NCBI RefSeq assembly: GCF_027257845.1
Contig: NZ_JAPVOT010000008.1
Span: 148,445 to 212,444 of the forward strand
Direction: 5' to 3'
Length of the DNA stretch: 64,000 nucleotides
Source of the DNA: Alteromonas sp. BMJM2
GTDB taxonomy: Bacteria; Pseudomonadota; Gammaproteobacteria; Enterobacterales; Alteromonadaceae
Part shown: positions 37,712-46,947 of the stretch, piece by piece
Layout of the letters: each line of letters opens with the position of its first letter
Numbering within the stretch: position 1 is the first letter of the stretch
The notes under the pieces: model-generated
The model's input: the letters and a program-made list of their open reading frames with translations, nothing else
What the model was told of the DNA's origin: nothing
Databases searched by the model: none
Translations under genes and position numbers: made by a program

Positions 37712-39352
37712 GTGAAATACAGTGATAAAAGAGTACTGATTGTTGAAGATCAGCGACCATTTTTGCTTATGCTTAAAGGATTATTGCAATCGATGGGCGC
37801 TACCAACATCGTGACAAAATCCTCAGCGGAACAAGCTATTTCTGAAGCCAAACGCACAAAGTTCGATATTGTGGTTTGCGATCTACACTTAGGCGCTGAT
37901 TTCAAAAATGGCTATGAACTAGTCGAAGAGCTGCGAGTAAAGCGACTAATTAAAACGACCTCTGTATTTATTTTGATAAGTGCAGACAGTACTCGCTCAA
38001 TGGTACTTGGTTCTATTGATAGAAGACCTGACGACTTTTTAATTAAGCCCTTTTCTCAGGTGCAATTGAAAAGCAGAATTAGTAGAGCATGGCAAAAGCG
38101 ACAGTTTTTGCAGCAGGCCTATGAACATATAGAAAAAAAACAACTCACTGATGCAATAACAGTACTCACCACCTTGTACAACAAACCTTCACATTACAAG
38201 GGACATTGTGAACAACTGCTAGTGGAAACTTACCGTCGAAAAGAAGACTGCAAAGGAGCGCTAGCTGTCTTAGCTCCCTACACTAGCGGCAAGCCCGTAT
38301 TGTGGGCTCAAATTGCATTGGGAAAAACCTACATTCAAAACGCCGACTACGACAAGGCTATCACTATCGCGATGAAAACCCTTAAACGGAATCGTTTTAG
38401 CGCTGATGCAAACGACATATTAGCCCTCGCTCATCAGGGGTTAGAAAATCGAGAAGCGGCTTTAAACGCAATTAAAGAAGCCATTAAACTATCGCCTTAC
38501 TCAGTTTCTCGTCATTTGCAAGCTTGTGAAATAGCAAAGCAAAATCTGGATTTCGTCACTGCTGCCTTATCATGTAGCGCTATTTGGAATCTTTCTAAGC
38601 GCACCGTGCATAAGAATAGTCTGCATTGGTGTACGTTAGTACGTAGCCTTCTTGATGTAGCAGAGCATTCTGACGACAAAAAGCAGCGGAACAAATATCA
38701 ACAAGAGGCATTATTAGCACTCCAGCGAGGTAAATTTGACGAGCACCTTTTAAGAATGGATCGGAATTTCGATGTGGATATTTTCGGTAATATCGTCAAC
38801 GCCAGAGTGAACGCAATAGACGGAAAATTGATTGATGCAAAAAAACACCTAGTCAACTCGCAAGTTGCTATCGAGGAAAAATACGCTGAGCATCCCACCG
38901 TTTATCTGCCTGACAGTATTAATGTGATGTATTCATTGGGAGAGTATGATGATGCGATTGCCCTGTCGAAAATTGTGGCAACCAGAACAGATGAATTAGA
39001 TCAGAACAGCGCATCTATGCTTGAACAAGAGGCAGAAAAAGCAAAAACCAACTTGGCAAATTATCAGCAGTTTAATCGTGAAGGTATTCAGCACTATCAA
39101 CAGAACTCATATGAGCGAGCAAAAGCGTCGTTTGCTTTGGCTCAAAATTATGCCCCAGTGAATATTGGTGTTGCGCTAAATTTACTTCAGTGCCTACTTC
39201 AGCTATTTAAAATTATCGACAAAGCAGACTCGCAGATGGCTGGTGAATGCAGGCGCCTTTATAAATTATTGGACAATATCCCACTCAAAGACGCCTACAG
39301 CGAAAAGTACTCAAATTTGCGTGACGAGTTATCGCTTTTTCTAGGATTATAG
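37712..39352 (+). CDS. Response regulator with C-terminal TPR repeats (copy 1)
   Basis: A 546-residue protein with an N-terminal receiver domain (1-125) and a long helical TPR region. The start is GTG at 37712 with GAGGA 6 bases upstream. Receiver residues: acidic pair in LIVEDQRP, phospho-acceptor Asp in VVCDLHLGADF, Ser in LISADS, Lys in FLIKPFSQ. TPR-like helices include GAALAVLAPYTSG-type and NDILALAHQGLENREAALNA with IKEAIKLSPYS. There is no DNA-binding or enzymatic output domain, so output is probably protein-protein contact through the TPRs. A homologue of the same architecture lies at 56.5-58.2 kb. No kinase gene is adjacent. Confidence 0.9.
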   Translation: MKYSDKRVLIVEDQRPFLLMLKGLLQSMGATNIVTKSSAEQAISEAKRTKFDIVVCDLHLGADFKNGYELVEELRVKRLIKTTSVFILISADSTRSMVLGSIDRRPDDFLIKPFSQVQLKSRISRAWQKRQFLQQAYEHIEKKQLTDAITVLTTLYNKPSHYKGHCEQLLVETYRRKEDCKGALAVLAPYTSGKPVLWAQIALGKTYIQNADYDKAITIAMKTLKRNRFSADANDILALAHQGLENREAALNAIKEAIKLSPYSVSRHLQACEIAKQNLDFVTAALSCSAIWNLSKRTVHKNSLHWCTLVRSLLDVAEHSDDKKQRNKYQQEALLALQRGKFDEHLLRMDRNFDVDIFGNIVNARVNAIDGKLIDAKKHLVNSQVAIEEKYAEHPTVYLPDSINVMYSLGEYDDAIALSKIVATRTDELDQNSASMLEQEAEKAKTNLANYQQFNREGIQHYQQNSYERAKASFALAQNYAPVNIGVALNLLQCLLQLFKIIDKADSQMAGECRRLYKLLDNIPLKDAYSEKYSNLRDELSLFLGL

Positions 39353-39367
39353 CTTTTTAACTGGTAA

Positions 39368-40210
39368 CTACTTCTGAAACCTCTCTACTGTTGTAGTAAA
39401 TTCATCAATATTATCGATGAGAGTTTTTCTTTGAGAATCACTGAGGGTGGATGCTACTTCCGAGACCATGGTGGCTGCCACTTTCATATTATGCGCGCTG
39501 GCTTGCTGGTAGGCTTCGCTTCGATATTCATCTGGGTTTTGCATTAAATAGGTTAAGTCTTGAACAAAATTCGAATTGGTGGTTTTGGTAATGAACAATC
39601 GACGGGCTGCATTTTGAATTTTTCTGCGATACTGCAACCACTCGTCAGACGTTGATACAAACTGGGCGTTGTAGGTAGCAATAATTTGTTTTTGCTCGTC
39701 AGACAAATCGCCAATGCGCTCTTCTACGTTCTCGGTCATCCGCTCAATACGCTTTTCACTGCGCTCGGTCTGTGATTGTTCGAGAAACTCCTTTCGCTCC
39801 TCTTCTTCTTCCTTATTGTCTTTTTCTAGTGTAGCGAATAACGACACTATTTGTTGGTCAGTAAGATCAACAGCAAGTTCAGCGAGTTCCGGGCTTATCT
39901 CCGCTCGCACTCTTTCCCAATGGGTCCTCACGTCATTGATATGCCCATAGACAGTGTCGTAGTCTAACTCACGGTTTAGTACTTGCTGTTTAAGTGTTTT
40001 CAGCTGATTCTCATAGCGTTTCAACTCACTGCGCTTATGCCACTGTAGCCAATTAGTTAAGTAGTCATCGAACCTTTCTTCTTGCTTATCGTTTAACTCT
40101 ACATAATCATCTAGATACCAATATACCCACCAATCTAAGTTGTCGTAGGCGAGTTTAGAGGTACACGCCGTAAGAGAAATGAGTAGAAAAAAAATTACAG
40201 CAACGCGCAT
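39368..40210 (-). CDS. DUF6279 family lipoprotein
   Basis: A 280-residue predicted outer-membrane lipoprotein. The signal peptide ends in lipobox LTAC with the lipidated cysteine at residue 16. After it comes the typical N-terminal stretch YDNLDWWVYWYLDDYVELND, then a long helical, charged body with likely coiled coil (EKDNKEEEEERKEFLEQSQT). The family is common in gammaproteobacteria and has no established role. It is convergent with the receiver-TPR gene, 15 bp apart. Confidence 0.85.
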   Translation of the reverse strand: MRVAVIFFLLISLTACTSKLAYDNLDWWVYWYLDDYVELNDKQEERFDDYLTNWLQWHKRSELKRYENQLKTLKQQVLNRELDYDTVYGHINDVRTHWERVRAEISPELAELAVDLTDQQIVSLFATLEKDNKEEEEERKEFLEQSQTERSEKRIERMTENVEERIGDLSDEQKQIIATYNAQFVSTSDEWLQYRRKIQNAARRLFITKTTNSNFVQDLTYLMQNPDEYRSEAYQQASAHNMKVAATMVSEVASTLSDSQRKTLIDNIDEFTTTVERFQK

Positions 40211-40382
40211 TCTGATTAACCTTCAATATGTTGTGTGCAAATAGCGTATTTATGTATAGACCGCCGAAACAGAAAAAGTGCAATATTAATGACGTCCCTT
40301 CCTGACTTCTGTTCTACTTTTTACAATAAATGTGCTCTACTTTTATACTATAAGAACGAAACCTACTGAGAAGGACTTTATT

Positions 40383-41378
40383 GTGTCAAAACGTGTCGCA
40401 GTATTAACGTCGGGTGGTGATGCACCGGGTATGAATGCATGTATTAGGGCAATTGTGATTGCCTGCAAAAAGCGGAATTACGATTTAATAGGCTACCTTC
40501 ATGGCTACAATGGACTCATTAAGCAGGAGTCGATCTCGCTTTCCTTAGACTCGACGCACAATCTTATTCAACAAGGTGGAACCGTGCTACACAGCGCTCG
40601 CTGTAAAGCCTTTACAGAAGAGACAGGTATGAAGAAGGCCGCGGCTAATTTACTTGAGGCTGACGTAGATGCGCTTCTTGTTATTGGCGGTGATGGTTCT
40701 TTTCGCGGGGCTTGTCGCTTAGCTGATTATTATCACGGCCAAATTATTGGCATCCCAGGCACGATAGATAATGATATAGCCGGCACAGATGCCACCATTG
40801 GCTACTACACCGCCATAGACACAGCTATGAACTCAATAGATAAGGTGCGAGATACTGCCGATGCATTTGAACGCATATTTTTAGTTGAAGTTATGGGGAG
40901 ACACGCTGGTTTCTTAGCATTGAACGCCGCGCTCTCTTCAGCAGCGGATTATGTAATATTGCCAGAATATTTTGAATCGCCAGAAGGTGAGATAAAGAAA
41001 ATTCTTACTCAAATTCATGGTCAACGCCGCGTGAGAGGCTCAGTGAGTTTTATTGTAGTTGTAGCGGAAAACGTGTGGCCAAATGGTTTACAGGCCCTTA
41101 CTGAAGCGCTTAATAAAAGTGGAATAACCGACGTTAGACCAGTGACGCTTGGTCATGTACAACGAGGCGGCACTCCAGTAAGCAACGATAGGTTACTTGC
41201 CACTTCATTAGGCGAGTATGCCATAAGTCTTGTTGGTACGGGTAAAAGCAATATCATGGTAGGGGAAGTGAACAGCGAGCCAACCATTGTGCCGCTAGCT
41301 AGCACTAGTGATAATAAGCCCCTTAACCAGGCTCAAGTAAGTTTAATGAAATCGATTATGAATGAAAGGTATAGCTAA
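40383..41378 (+). CDS. pfkA: ATP-dependent 6-phosphofructokinase
   Basis: Key glycolytic enzyme phosphorylating fructose 6-phosphate. The start is GTG at 40383 (GAAGGAC upstream), giving MSKRVAVLTSGGDAPGMNAC; an ATG 17 codons earlier gives an N-terminus not found in the family. It has 331 residues. Motifs: VIGGDGSFRGACRL (second Gly, as in ATP-dependent enzymes rather than Asp of PPi enzymes), IPGTIDNDIAGTD (PGTIDND, again ATP type, with catalytic Asp), VEVMGRHAGFLAL and LGHVQRGGTPV. Monocistronic. Confidence 0.93.
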   Translation: MSKRVAVLTSGGDAPGMNACIRAIVIACKKRNYDLIGYLHGYNGLIKQESISLSLDSTHNLIQQGGTVLHSARCKAFTEETGMKKAAANLLEADVDALLVIGGDGSFRGACRLADYYHGQIIGIPGTIDNDIAGTDATIGYYTAIDTAMNSIDKVRDTADAFERIFLVEVMGRHAGFLALNAALSSAADYVILPEYFESPEGEIKKILTQIHGQRRVRGSVSFIVVVAENVWPNGLQALTEALNKSGITDVRPVTLGHVQRGGTPVSNDRLLATSLGEYAISLVGTGKSNIMVGEVNSEPTIVPLASTSDNKPLNQAQVSLMKSIMNERYS

Positions 41379-41393
41379 GGTGGATACCCTAAC

Positions 41394-41417
41394 CAGCAAG
41401 CGCGTAGGCGCTTGCTG
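41394..41417. terminator. Hairpin between convergent pfkA and response regulator genes
   Basis: A perfect 10-bp stem CAGCAAGCGC/GCGCTTGCTG with the 4-nt loop GTAG, 15 bp after pfkA. No T run follows on either strand, so it may be a processing or Rho-related end rather than a classical intrinsic terminator. Confidence 0.4.
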
Positions 41418-41477
41418 AGGATTTATTAACGCTTATTTTCTGATTAAGCCATTTAATATCTAATACGCAAAGCTGTG

Positions 41478-42305
41478 CTACATTTTCATTGCAGCTTTTA
41501 CTTTATCACGATGGCTTCTACTAACTTTCAACTCTGTCTCATTTTGCAGAATAAGGTGGTATTCGCCACTAATGTGACTTACGAGCTTTTTCACAAAACG
41601 GATATTCGCGATGGCAGAACGATGCACTCGTACAAAAAACTGAGGGTTCAGCTCCTGCTCCAGCTCCTTCATGGTTTTGCGCATAATGTGCATACCGTCA
41701 AGCGCGTGGACACACATGTAATCACCCGCGGCATCTATCCACTGAATGTCCTGAACATTGACCCGCGTTACTTCTGAGCCATCTTTAATAGCAAGCACAT
41801 CGGGATAAGGGTTTGTTTCTACTGGCTCGCCATTAGCTAGCTTACGTAGAATCTCTTCACAATCATCGCCAGTTAATTCTGCAACTAAACTCACTAGTCT
41901 TTGTGACTGTTCGTCTTGGTGTGCCGTGCTGGTGTATTCTCTTACCTTATCGAGGGCTGCGCCAAGTCGTTCGTCATCTGCTGGTTTTAATAGATAATCC
42001 AACGCATGCACGTCAAACGCTTTAATCGCATAGCTGTCGTATGCAGTGACAAAAACAATCATCGGAATAGGCTGTTTGAGCTCGCGAAGTTTATGAATTA
42101 CCTGAAATCCATTAAGCCCTGGCATCTGAATATCTAAAAAAACAAGGTCTGGCCGATGTTGAGAAATACTGCTTACCGCCTCAAGACCATTTTGGCACTC
42201 GGCCAGCACTTGAATATCGCTATGACGTTCAAGCCTTGCACGTAACCCTCTGCGAGCTAGCGGCTCATCGTCTACCACGATGGTTTTAATCATTTGCTTG
42301 GTCAT
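41478..42305 (-). CDS. LytTR-family response regulator
   Basis: DNA-binding response regulator of the AlgR/LytR type, 275 residues. I start at the ATG 42303-42305 (MTKQMIKTIVVDDEP), since AAAGGA lies 8 bases before it; an ATG 9 bases earlier is too close to that site. The receiver has VVDDEPLARR, LVFLDIQMPGLNG with the phospho-acceptor Asp, and DYLLKPAD with the conserved Lys. The C-terminal LytTR domain (about 165-275) contains WIDAAGDYMCVHALDG and FVRVHRSAIANIRFVK. It begins 1 bp after the stop of the partner kinase. Confidence 0.93.
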   Translation of the reverse strand: MTKQMIKTIVVDDEPLARRGLRARLERHSDIQVLAECQNGLEAVSSISQHRPDLVFLDIQMPGLNGFQVIHKLRELKQPIPMIVFVTAYDSYAIKAFDVHALDYLLKPADDERLGAALDKVREYTSTAHQDEQSQRLVSLVAELTGDDCEEILRKLANGEPVETNPYPDVLAIKDGSEVTRVNVQDIQWIDAAGDYMCVHALDGMHIMRKTMKELEQELNPQFFVRVHRSAIANIRFVKKLVSHISGEYHLILQNETELKVSRSHRDKVKAAMKM

Positions 42306-42306
42306 A

Positions 42307-43380
42307 TCATACATCCTTTACGTCATAGGGAATACGAATTCGAACTCGTACGCCTGAGGGCTGATTGTGCTCAATAGAAAATGCGAAATTGCGTTGATAA
42401 AGTGACTGTAAACGCTCTTTTATATTCACAAGTCCCACGCCATTCTTGCGGCTTAGCTGGCCATCTTGAATATCTGCACCAGGGCCGTTGTCGGCTACGT
42501 CCATTAATAAATCGTTACCAAAGGTGCGGGCAGTTACTGCAATTTGACCGCCGTTTTCCATTCTTGAGATGGCATGTTTGATCGCATTTTCAATAATGGG
42601 TTGCAATATCATACTTGGTACTAACGCAGACTCGCATTTTGGATCGATATCCCATACCACTTCTAATCTGTCATCGAAGCGCACTTTTTCTATTTCAAGG
42701 TATAAGCGAAGTACCTTTATTTCTTGACCCAGCGGAACACGCTTGATGGGATCGTTATCTAACGAGTAGCGTAAAAAGTTGCTGAGTTTAGAAACCATTG
42801 CCTCAGCGGTATCATTTTCTTTCAATAAGATTAACGTTGAAATAGCGTTAAGCGTGTTGAATAAGAAATGAGGGTTTAATTGATAGCGCAGCATCTTGAT
42901 GTGGGCTTGATGAGCCATGGTGCTTGCTTTCAGGGCATTCTGCTTTTCTTTTTGCAGCATCTGAAAGTTTTTGATACCAAAATATACGCCACTCCAACAC
43001 CCGACCATGATCAGTGAGTTTATCGTGTTGGTAAAATACATGTACCATTCATCTGGTCGGTAACCGTGCTTGTATATCTCCCAGTAATTAATATTTTTGA
43101 CCACAGCCCATACTAGTGCGACGACGTAGCACGATGCGATAACGATGAGGATCATTTTAAGAGGCGAACGCTTTCGAGCCCACCTGTACACATATCGCAA
43201 TGGAATGGTTAGCAGCCAACCTGCGTATGCGTTTAACATGATGATGAAGACCCAAATGGATCTGACGTCATGCAGAAAGGAGCCTATGTAGTAAATTAGC
43301 GCAAATCCTGCCCACCCTGCACTATGCAGAGTCCAAAATAAACGCTCGTTACTTTCTATTACACGCTGAAAGCGACTCAA
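42307..43380 (-). CDS. LytS/YehU-type sensor histidine kinase
   Basis: Membrane histidine kinase of 357 residues. Four hydrophobic segments occupy about 10-145. The His-kinase box is LRYQLNPHFLFNTLNAISTL with phospho-accepting His near residue 173, the signature of the LytS/AlgZ group. The ATPase part contains LQPIIENAIKHAISRMENG, ADNGPGADI and GVGLVNIKERLQSLY. It is paired with the LytTR regulator downstream, 1 bp apart. The signal is not evident, and no obvious target gene sits beside the pair. Confidence 0.93.
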   Translation of the reverse strand: MSRFQRVIESNERLFWTLHSAGWAGFALIYYIGSFLHDVRSIWVFIIMLNAYAGWLLTIPLRYVYRWARKRSPLKMILIVIASCYVVALVWAVVKNINYWEIYKHGYRPDEWYMYFTNTINSLIMVGCWSGVYFGIKNFQMLQKEKQNALKASTMAHQAHIKMLRYQLNPHFLFNTLNAISTLILLKENDTAEAMVSKLSNFLRYSLDNDPIKRVPLGQEIKVLRLYLEIEKVRFDDRLEVVWDIDPKCESALVPSMILQPIIENAIKHAISRMENGGQIAVTARTFGNDLLMDVADNGPGADIQDGQLSRKNGVGLVNIKERLQSLYQRNFAFSIEHNQPSGVRVRIRIPYDVKDV

Positions 43381-43433
43381 TGTAACACCAATTTATCATT
43401 ACCGAATATAGAGCTTATAACCAAATTATACGC

Positions 43434-43571
43434 TCACAATCTACTGACCCAAGCAGCTTGGTCGTGTTGGTAGTGCGTCTGGTCGCAGCGACGGACAGCT
43501 TGACCTTTGTTGTGGAATTTCGCTGCAACAAGTGCCTCGCTTAAATAAGAGGTATGGTTAAACGACAACAC
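43434..43571 (-). CDS. Candidate small protein, 45 residues
   Basis: A short open frame in the 227-bp gap between the DUF962 gene and the histidine kinase, same strand. It starts with GTG at 43569-43571, preceded by AAGG with 6 bases spacing, and ends TGA at 43434-43436. The product begins MLSFNHTSYLSEALVAAKFH and continues with a basic, polar half (NKGQAVRRCDQTHYQHDQAA, then WVSRL). Codon use is like that of the neighbours (GCA, GTT, AAA, CAA), and the peptide reads like a folded helix rather than random sequence. I do not recognise a family. A ribosome profile or conservation would decide. Confidence 0.45.
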   Translation of the reverse strand: MLSFNHTSYLSEALVAAKFHNKGQAVRRCDQTHYQHDQAAWVSRL

Positions 43572-43607
43572 GCCCTACCTTGCTGCGTCGCTAGTGTTAG
43601 TCACTTC

Positions 43608-44069
43608 TTAATAACTGATATTCATTCGTTTAAGCCAATGCACCCACCACCATGCAGGCCCAACAAGCAGAAAACGAAGGTCTTCGAAGAATGACGGCTT
43701 CTTGCCTTCAATTTTGTGACCAACAAACTGTAAAACCCACATAACCACAAACAGCGCTAAACTAAACTTCCAAACGGAAATATCAAAATGAGCTAACATA
43801 TTGACCACACCAAAACACGCGATAGTCAGTAATGTCATCGCCGCACCAATAGGGCCAGACAATGAGAAGTAGTAATAGAGAATTGGAATAGCGATAATAT
43901 GCGCCCAGGTAATATCAAAATGAGCAATAGCGTCTGGAGTGGGTATGCTCCACAGTAATCCGAGGGTCACCAAATAAATACTCGGCACTGCGATAGCGTG
44001 AATGATCACGTTGGTCTTATTTTGGTGGCTTTCACCATACTGCATCAACAGCCTTTCAATACTTCTCAT
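43608..44069 (-). CDS. DUF962/Mpo1-like membrane protein
   Basis: A 153-residue inner-membrane protein. N-terminal MRSIERLLMQYGESHQNKTN, with the conserved SHQNKTN-H pattern (His and Asn positions shared with yeast Mpo1, an iron-dependent dioxygenase acting on 2-hydroxy fatty acids). Four hydrophobic segments follow. The conserved FVGHKIEGKKPSFFEDLRFL with another His and the tail LVGPAWWWVHWL fit the family. The bacterial function is untested; an oxidative role in lipid turnover is inference from Mpo1. Confidence 0.88.
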   Translation of the reverse strand: MRSIERLLMQYGESHQNKTNVIIHAIAVPSIYLVTLGLLWSIPTPDAIAHFDITWAHIIAIPILYYYFSLSGPIGAAMTLLTIACFGVVNMLAHFDISVWKFSLALFVVMWVLQFVGHKIEGKKPSFFEDLRFLLVGPAWWWVHWLKRMNISY

Positions 44070-44163
44070 TATTCCTCACCTTATTATTTGAGTTATCGTT
44101 TGTCAGGTTTTTGTTTCTTTCTTCATCAAGCCGACGGTACACACTTTCAGCTATTGAAGAACA

Positions 44164-44847
44164 TTATGTCACTAAGGTATGTCTTGCGAGCAACTCACCA
44201 ATCATTGCATCACCGGATTGAAATTTGATTCCATAATAAACCACGCGATTGTCTAATTTGTGATTTTTAACCATAGCGTTAATCTCAACAGGCTTACTAT
44301 CAAGCATATATACAAGCGTTATTTCGGTATTGTCAATTAAAATGGGCCATTCAGGCTTAACTTGAAGCCCTATTTTACAACCGTGTTTTGATAAATCGAC
44401 AATAATGCCAGACGCGTTTTCATCACCTTCAAAAACCTCTGAGATAATATCTACCGCAATACCTGGTAGCGAGCGAGTTGAGGCACGAAGCCCTATTCGC
44501 TGTATCCGTGACGGAAAGCTAGTTATAAGTATTCCGGCAGGTTTAGATAGCAATTTCAGTACTTTTACCCGATAGGCAATGACTTGCCCTGCGCTTCCTT
44601 CCACTATCGAGCGCACAACAACGACGTTATCAACCGTTAATGCATCTCTTACCGTAATCCACTTTGATGATGTAGGAATATGGAACAACATACAGTTGTT
44701 GGTATGCATGCCTAAATATTCTGTTTTAACGCGTTTAGACGCAGCAGGCATGGTTATCTCAAGATCCACAACATCCCCTGGTCGAAACGCGTTGAGCGCC
44801 TCAAAATCTTCTTCGCTTAGCGTTTTAGTGCCAGTTCTTTCAACCAT
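44164..44847 (-). CDS. PilZ-domain protein (YcgR-like)
   Basis: A 227-residue protein with an N-terminal YcgR-type beta domain (about 20-110) and a C-terminal PilZ domain (about 115-220). The c-di-GMP binding motif is RASTR (RxxxR) followed by DLSKHGCKIG (DxSxxG), both complete, so c-di-GMP binding is likely. Such proteins brake flagellar rotation or control surface adhesion. No motility genes are near. It follows divergent from the M61 peptidase gene. Confidence 0.88.
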   Translation of the reverse strand: MVERTGTKTLSEEDFEALNAFRPGDVVDLEITMPAASKRVKTEYLGMHTNNCMLFHIPTSSKWITVRDALTVDNVVVVRSIVEGSAGQVIAYRVKVLKLLSKPAGILITSFPSRIQRIGLRASTRSLPGIAVDIISEVFEGDENASGIIVDLSKHGCKIGLQVKPEWPILIDNTEITLVYMLDSKPVEINAMVKNHKLDNRVVYYGIKFQSGDAMIGELLARHTLVT

Positions 44848-45033
44848 AGGATTACTACTCAGCCCTTCTCATCCTGTTAGAAGCAATATCGGTCGCGCTA
44901 TCGCTAACTAGAAACACATTTGGCTTCGACAGTATTTCAGATAGTGTAGAGCGCGTTTGATGCTTAAGTAAGCTCACTTCAGTATTCACTTATAGTACAC
45001 TAGTTCTTAACTACGTAAATAAAATGAGTTTTT

Positions 45034-46896
45034 ATGTCTGATAACACGCTGCATTATTCACTTAACATATCTCAGTGGCAGGCCCATCAATTTGATGTTC
45101 AGCTATCAATACCTGCTCATAGTGGCTCAACACTAACGCTTTCTCTACCTAGTTGGATACCGGGTAGTTATATGGTTCGCGATTTTGCAAAAAACATTAT
45201 TTCGCTGTCTGCAAAGAAAACAGCTGCGAATACACTATCAGCAGAATCCTCCACGCAATCATCAGTTAGCATTGAGAAGTTAGACAAACAAACGTGGTCA
45301 ATACAGACTGATGGTGATGCTTGCATTATCGATTATACGATTTATGCCAATGACTTATCTATTCGGTCTGCCTTTATCAATCATGAATATGCGTTTATTA
45401 ATGGAACCAGTGCATTTCTACATATTGAAGAATTTGAACACTCACAGCATCAGCTTGAAATAACACTAGACGATAATATTCCATCGAACTGGAATGCGCA
45501 TACGTCGATGGAAACCCGAGAGCCCTGTTCTTTAGATAGTAAGATAGACGCCGATGCCAATGCCAGCACCAATGCTAGGGGCTGGTATTTTGAAGCGAAA
45601 AACTATGATGAGTTTATCGACCATCCCATTTATGTAGGCGTGGCCGATACGTACGAGTTTGAAGTAGATAACGTGAACTTCACGCTGCTATTTTCAGGCA
45701 ACAACAACATTGATTATGCGAGAATTGCGAAAGACTTAGCCCCTATTTGCCAACATCACCTGTCGCTATTTGGTAAGCCCTACCCGGTAGAAAATTACCT
45801 GTTTATGACCCTGCTAGCCGATAACGGTTTTGGAGGTTTGGAGCACAAATATTCTACGGCATTGCTTTACCCTCGCTTTGAGCTTCCTCTCATTGGTGAC
45901 GGCGAAGAAAAAACAGACGGATACGTTACGTTTTTAAGTCTTTGTAGTCATGAGTTTTTTCACACATGGCACGTGAAACGCATTAAGCCTAATGTGATGG
46001 TAAAACCGGATTTATCCAAAGAAAGCTATACTAATCAACTGTGGATATACGAAGGGTTTACAAGTTTCTATGACGACGTCGCCCTTGCTCGTGCTGGCAC
46101 AATACCAGCGCAAAAGTACCTCGACATTGTTGCTCAAAATATAAGCAGGCTTTTGCAAAACGCAGGACGATTTAAGCAAAGTGCGGCTGAAAGTAGTTTT
46201 GATGCATGGACAAAGTTTTACAAGCAAGACGCCAGTGCCACTAACAATATTGTTAGCTATTACACCAAGGGCGGTATTATCGCGTTAGGGCTCGATTTGC
46301 TATTGCGAGAGCAATCAGACGATAGGGTTTGCCTCGACGATGTCATGCGCGTTTTATGGCAGCAGTACGGCAAAGATGAAAGCGGAACACCGGATAATGT
46401 CATACAGACGTTATGTAAAGCGCACTTTGATATTGATGTATCAGATTATTTAAATAGCGTTGTATACCATACAGACGATGTTGAATTAGACGCATTAGTC
46501 CAACGAATTGGTGTTGCACTTCGCACTCGGGCAAAGGTATCTAGCGAAGATAAAGGCGGCTTATCAATAAAAGCGCCAATGAAACGACAGCTTGGCGCGA
46601 CACTTAAACCAGCCCCATTGGGACTGACTGTTGCTCAAGTATTTGAGGGGCTTGCCGCCATGCGCGCAGGGATATTACTTAACGATAATATTATCGCTAT
46701 AAATGGGCATGTGGTTTCTCAAGGCAAGTTACAACGTATTTTAGATACAACGTTAGAGTCAACAGCAGAAGTCAGCGTAATTCGAGACGGCCAATTGTTA
46801 AACCTGACCTTACCTATTATGGAAGCAAGAAAAGATATGGCGTTTTTTGAGATAAATGACGCAGACGCATTTAATCAATGGCTTGGGGTTAAATAG
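45034..46896 (+). CDS. M61-family metallopeptidase (glycyl aminopeptidase type)
   Basis: A 620-residue zinc peptidase of family M61. N-terminal beta domain with LSLPSWIPGSYMVRDFAKNI, the thermolysin-like catalytic domain with CSHEFFHTWHVKRIKP (HExxH; the two His bind zinc and Glu is the base) and IYEGFTSFYDDVALARAG, whose Glu is the third ligand. A C-terminal PDZ domain (about 510-600) includes GLAAMRAGILLNDNIIAING. There is no signal peptide, so it should be cytosolic. Family members release N-terminal Gly or Ala from peptides. Monocistronic. Confidence 0.93.
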   Translation: MSDNTLHYSLNISQWQAHQFDVQLSIPAHSGSTLTLSLPSWIPGSYMVRDFAKNIISLSAKKTAANTLSAESSTQSSVSIEKLDKQTWSIQTDGDACIIDYTIYANDLSIRSAFINHEYAFINGTSAFLHIEEFEHSQHQLEITLDDNIPSNWNAHTSMETREPCSLDSKIDADANASTNARGWYFEAKNYDEFIDHPIYVGVADTYEFEVDNVNFTLLFSGNNNIDYARIAKDLAPICQHHLSLFGKPYPVENYLFMTLLADNGFGGLEHKYSTALLYPRFELPLIGDGEEKTDGYVTFLSLCSHEFFHTWHVKRIKPNVMVKPDLSKESYTNQLWIYEGFTSFYDDVALARAGTIPAQKYLDIVAQNISRLLQNAGRFKQSAAESSFDAWTKFYKQDASATNNIVSYYTKGGIIALGLDLLLREQSDDRVCLDDVMRVLWQQYGKDESGTPDNVIQTLCKAHFDIDVSDYLNSVVYHTDDVELDALVQRIGVALRTRAKVSSEDKGGLSIKAPMKRQLGATLKPAPLGLTVAQVFEGLAAMRAGILLNDNIIAINGHVVSQGKLQRILDTTLESTAEVSVIRDGQLLNLTLPIMEARKDMAFFEINDADAFNQWLGVK

Positions 46897-46902
46897 ATAA
46901 TA

Positions 46903-46930
46903 TAAGGCGATGCGTTTATGCATCGCCTTA
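46903..46930. terminator. Bidirectional hairpin between M61 and M23 genes
   Basis: An 11-bp perfect stem TAAGGCGATGC/GCATCGCCTTA around GTTTAT, 6 bp after the M61 stop and 17 bp from the M23 stop. No T run, but the position between convergent genes supports a terminator role. Confidence 0.6.
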
Positions 46931-46947
46931 CTCCACCGACTGTTCGG

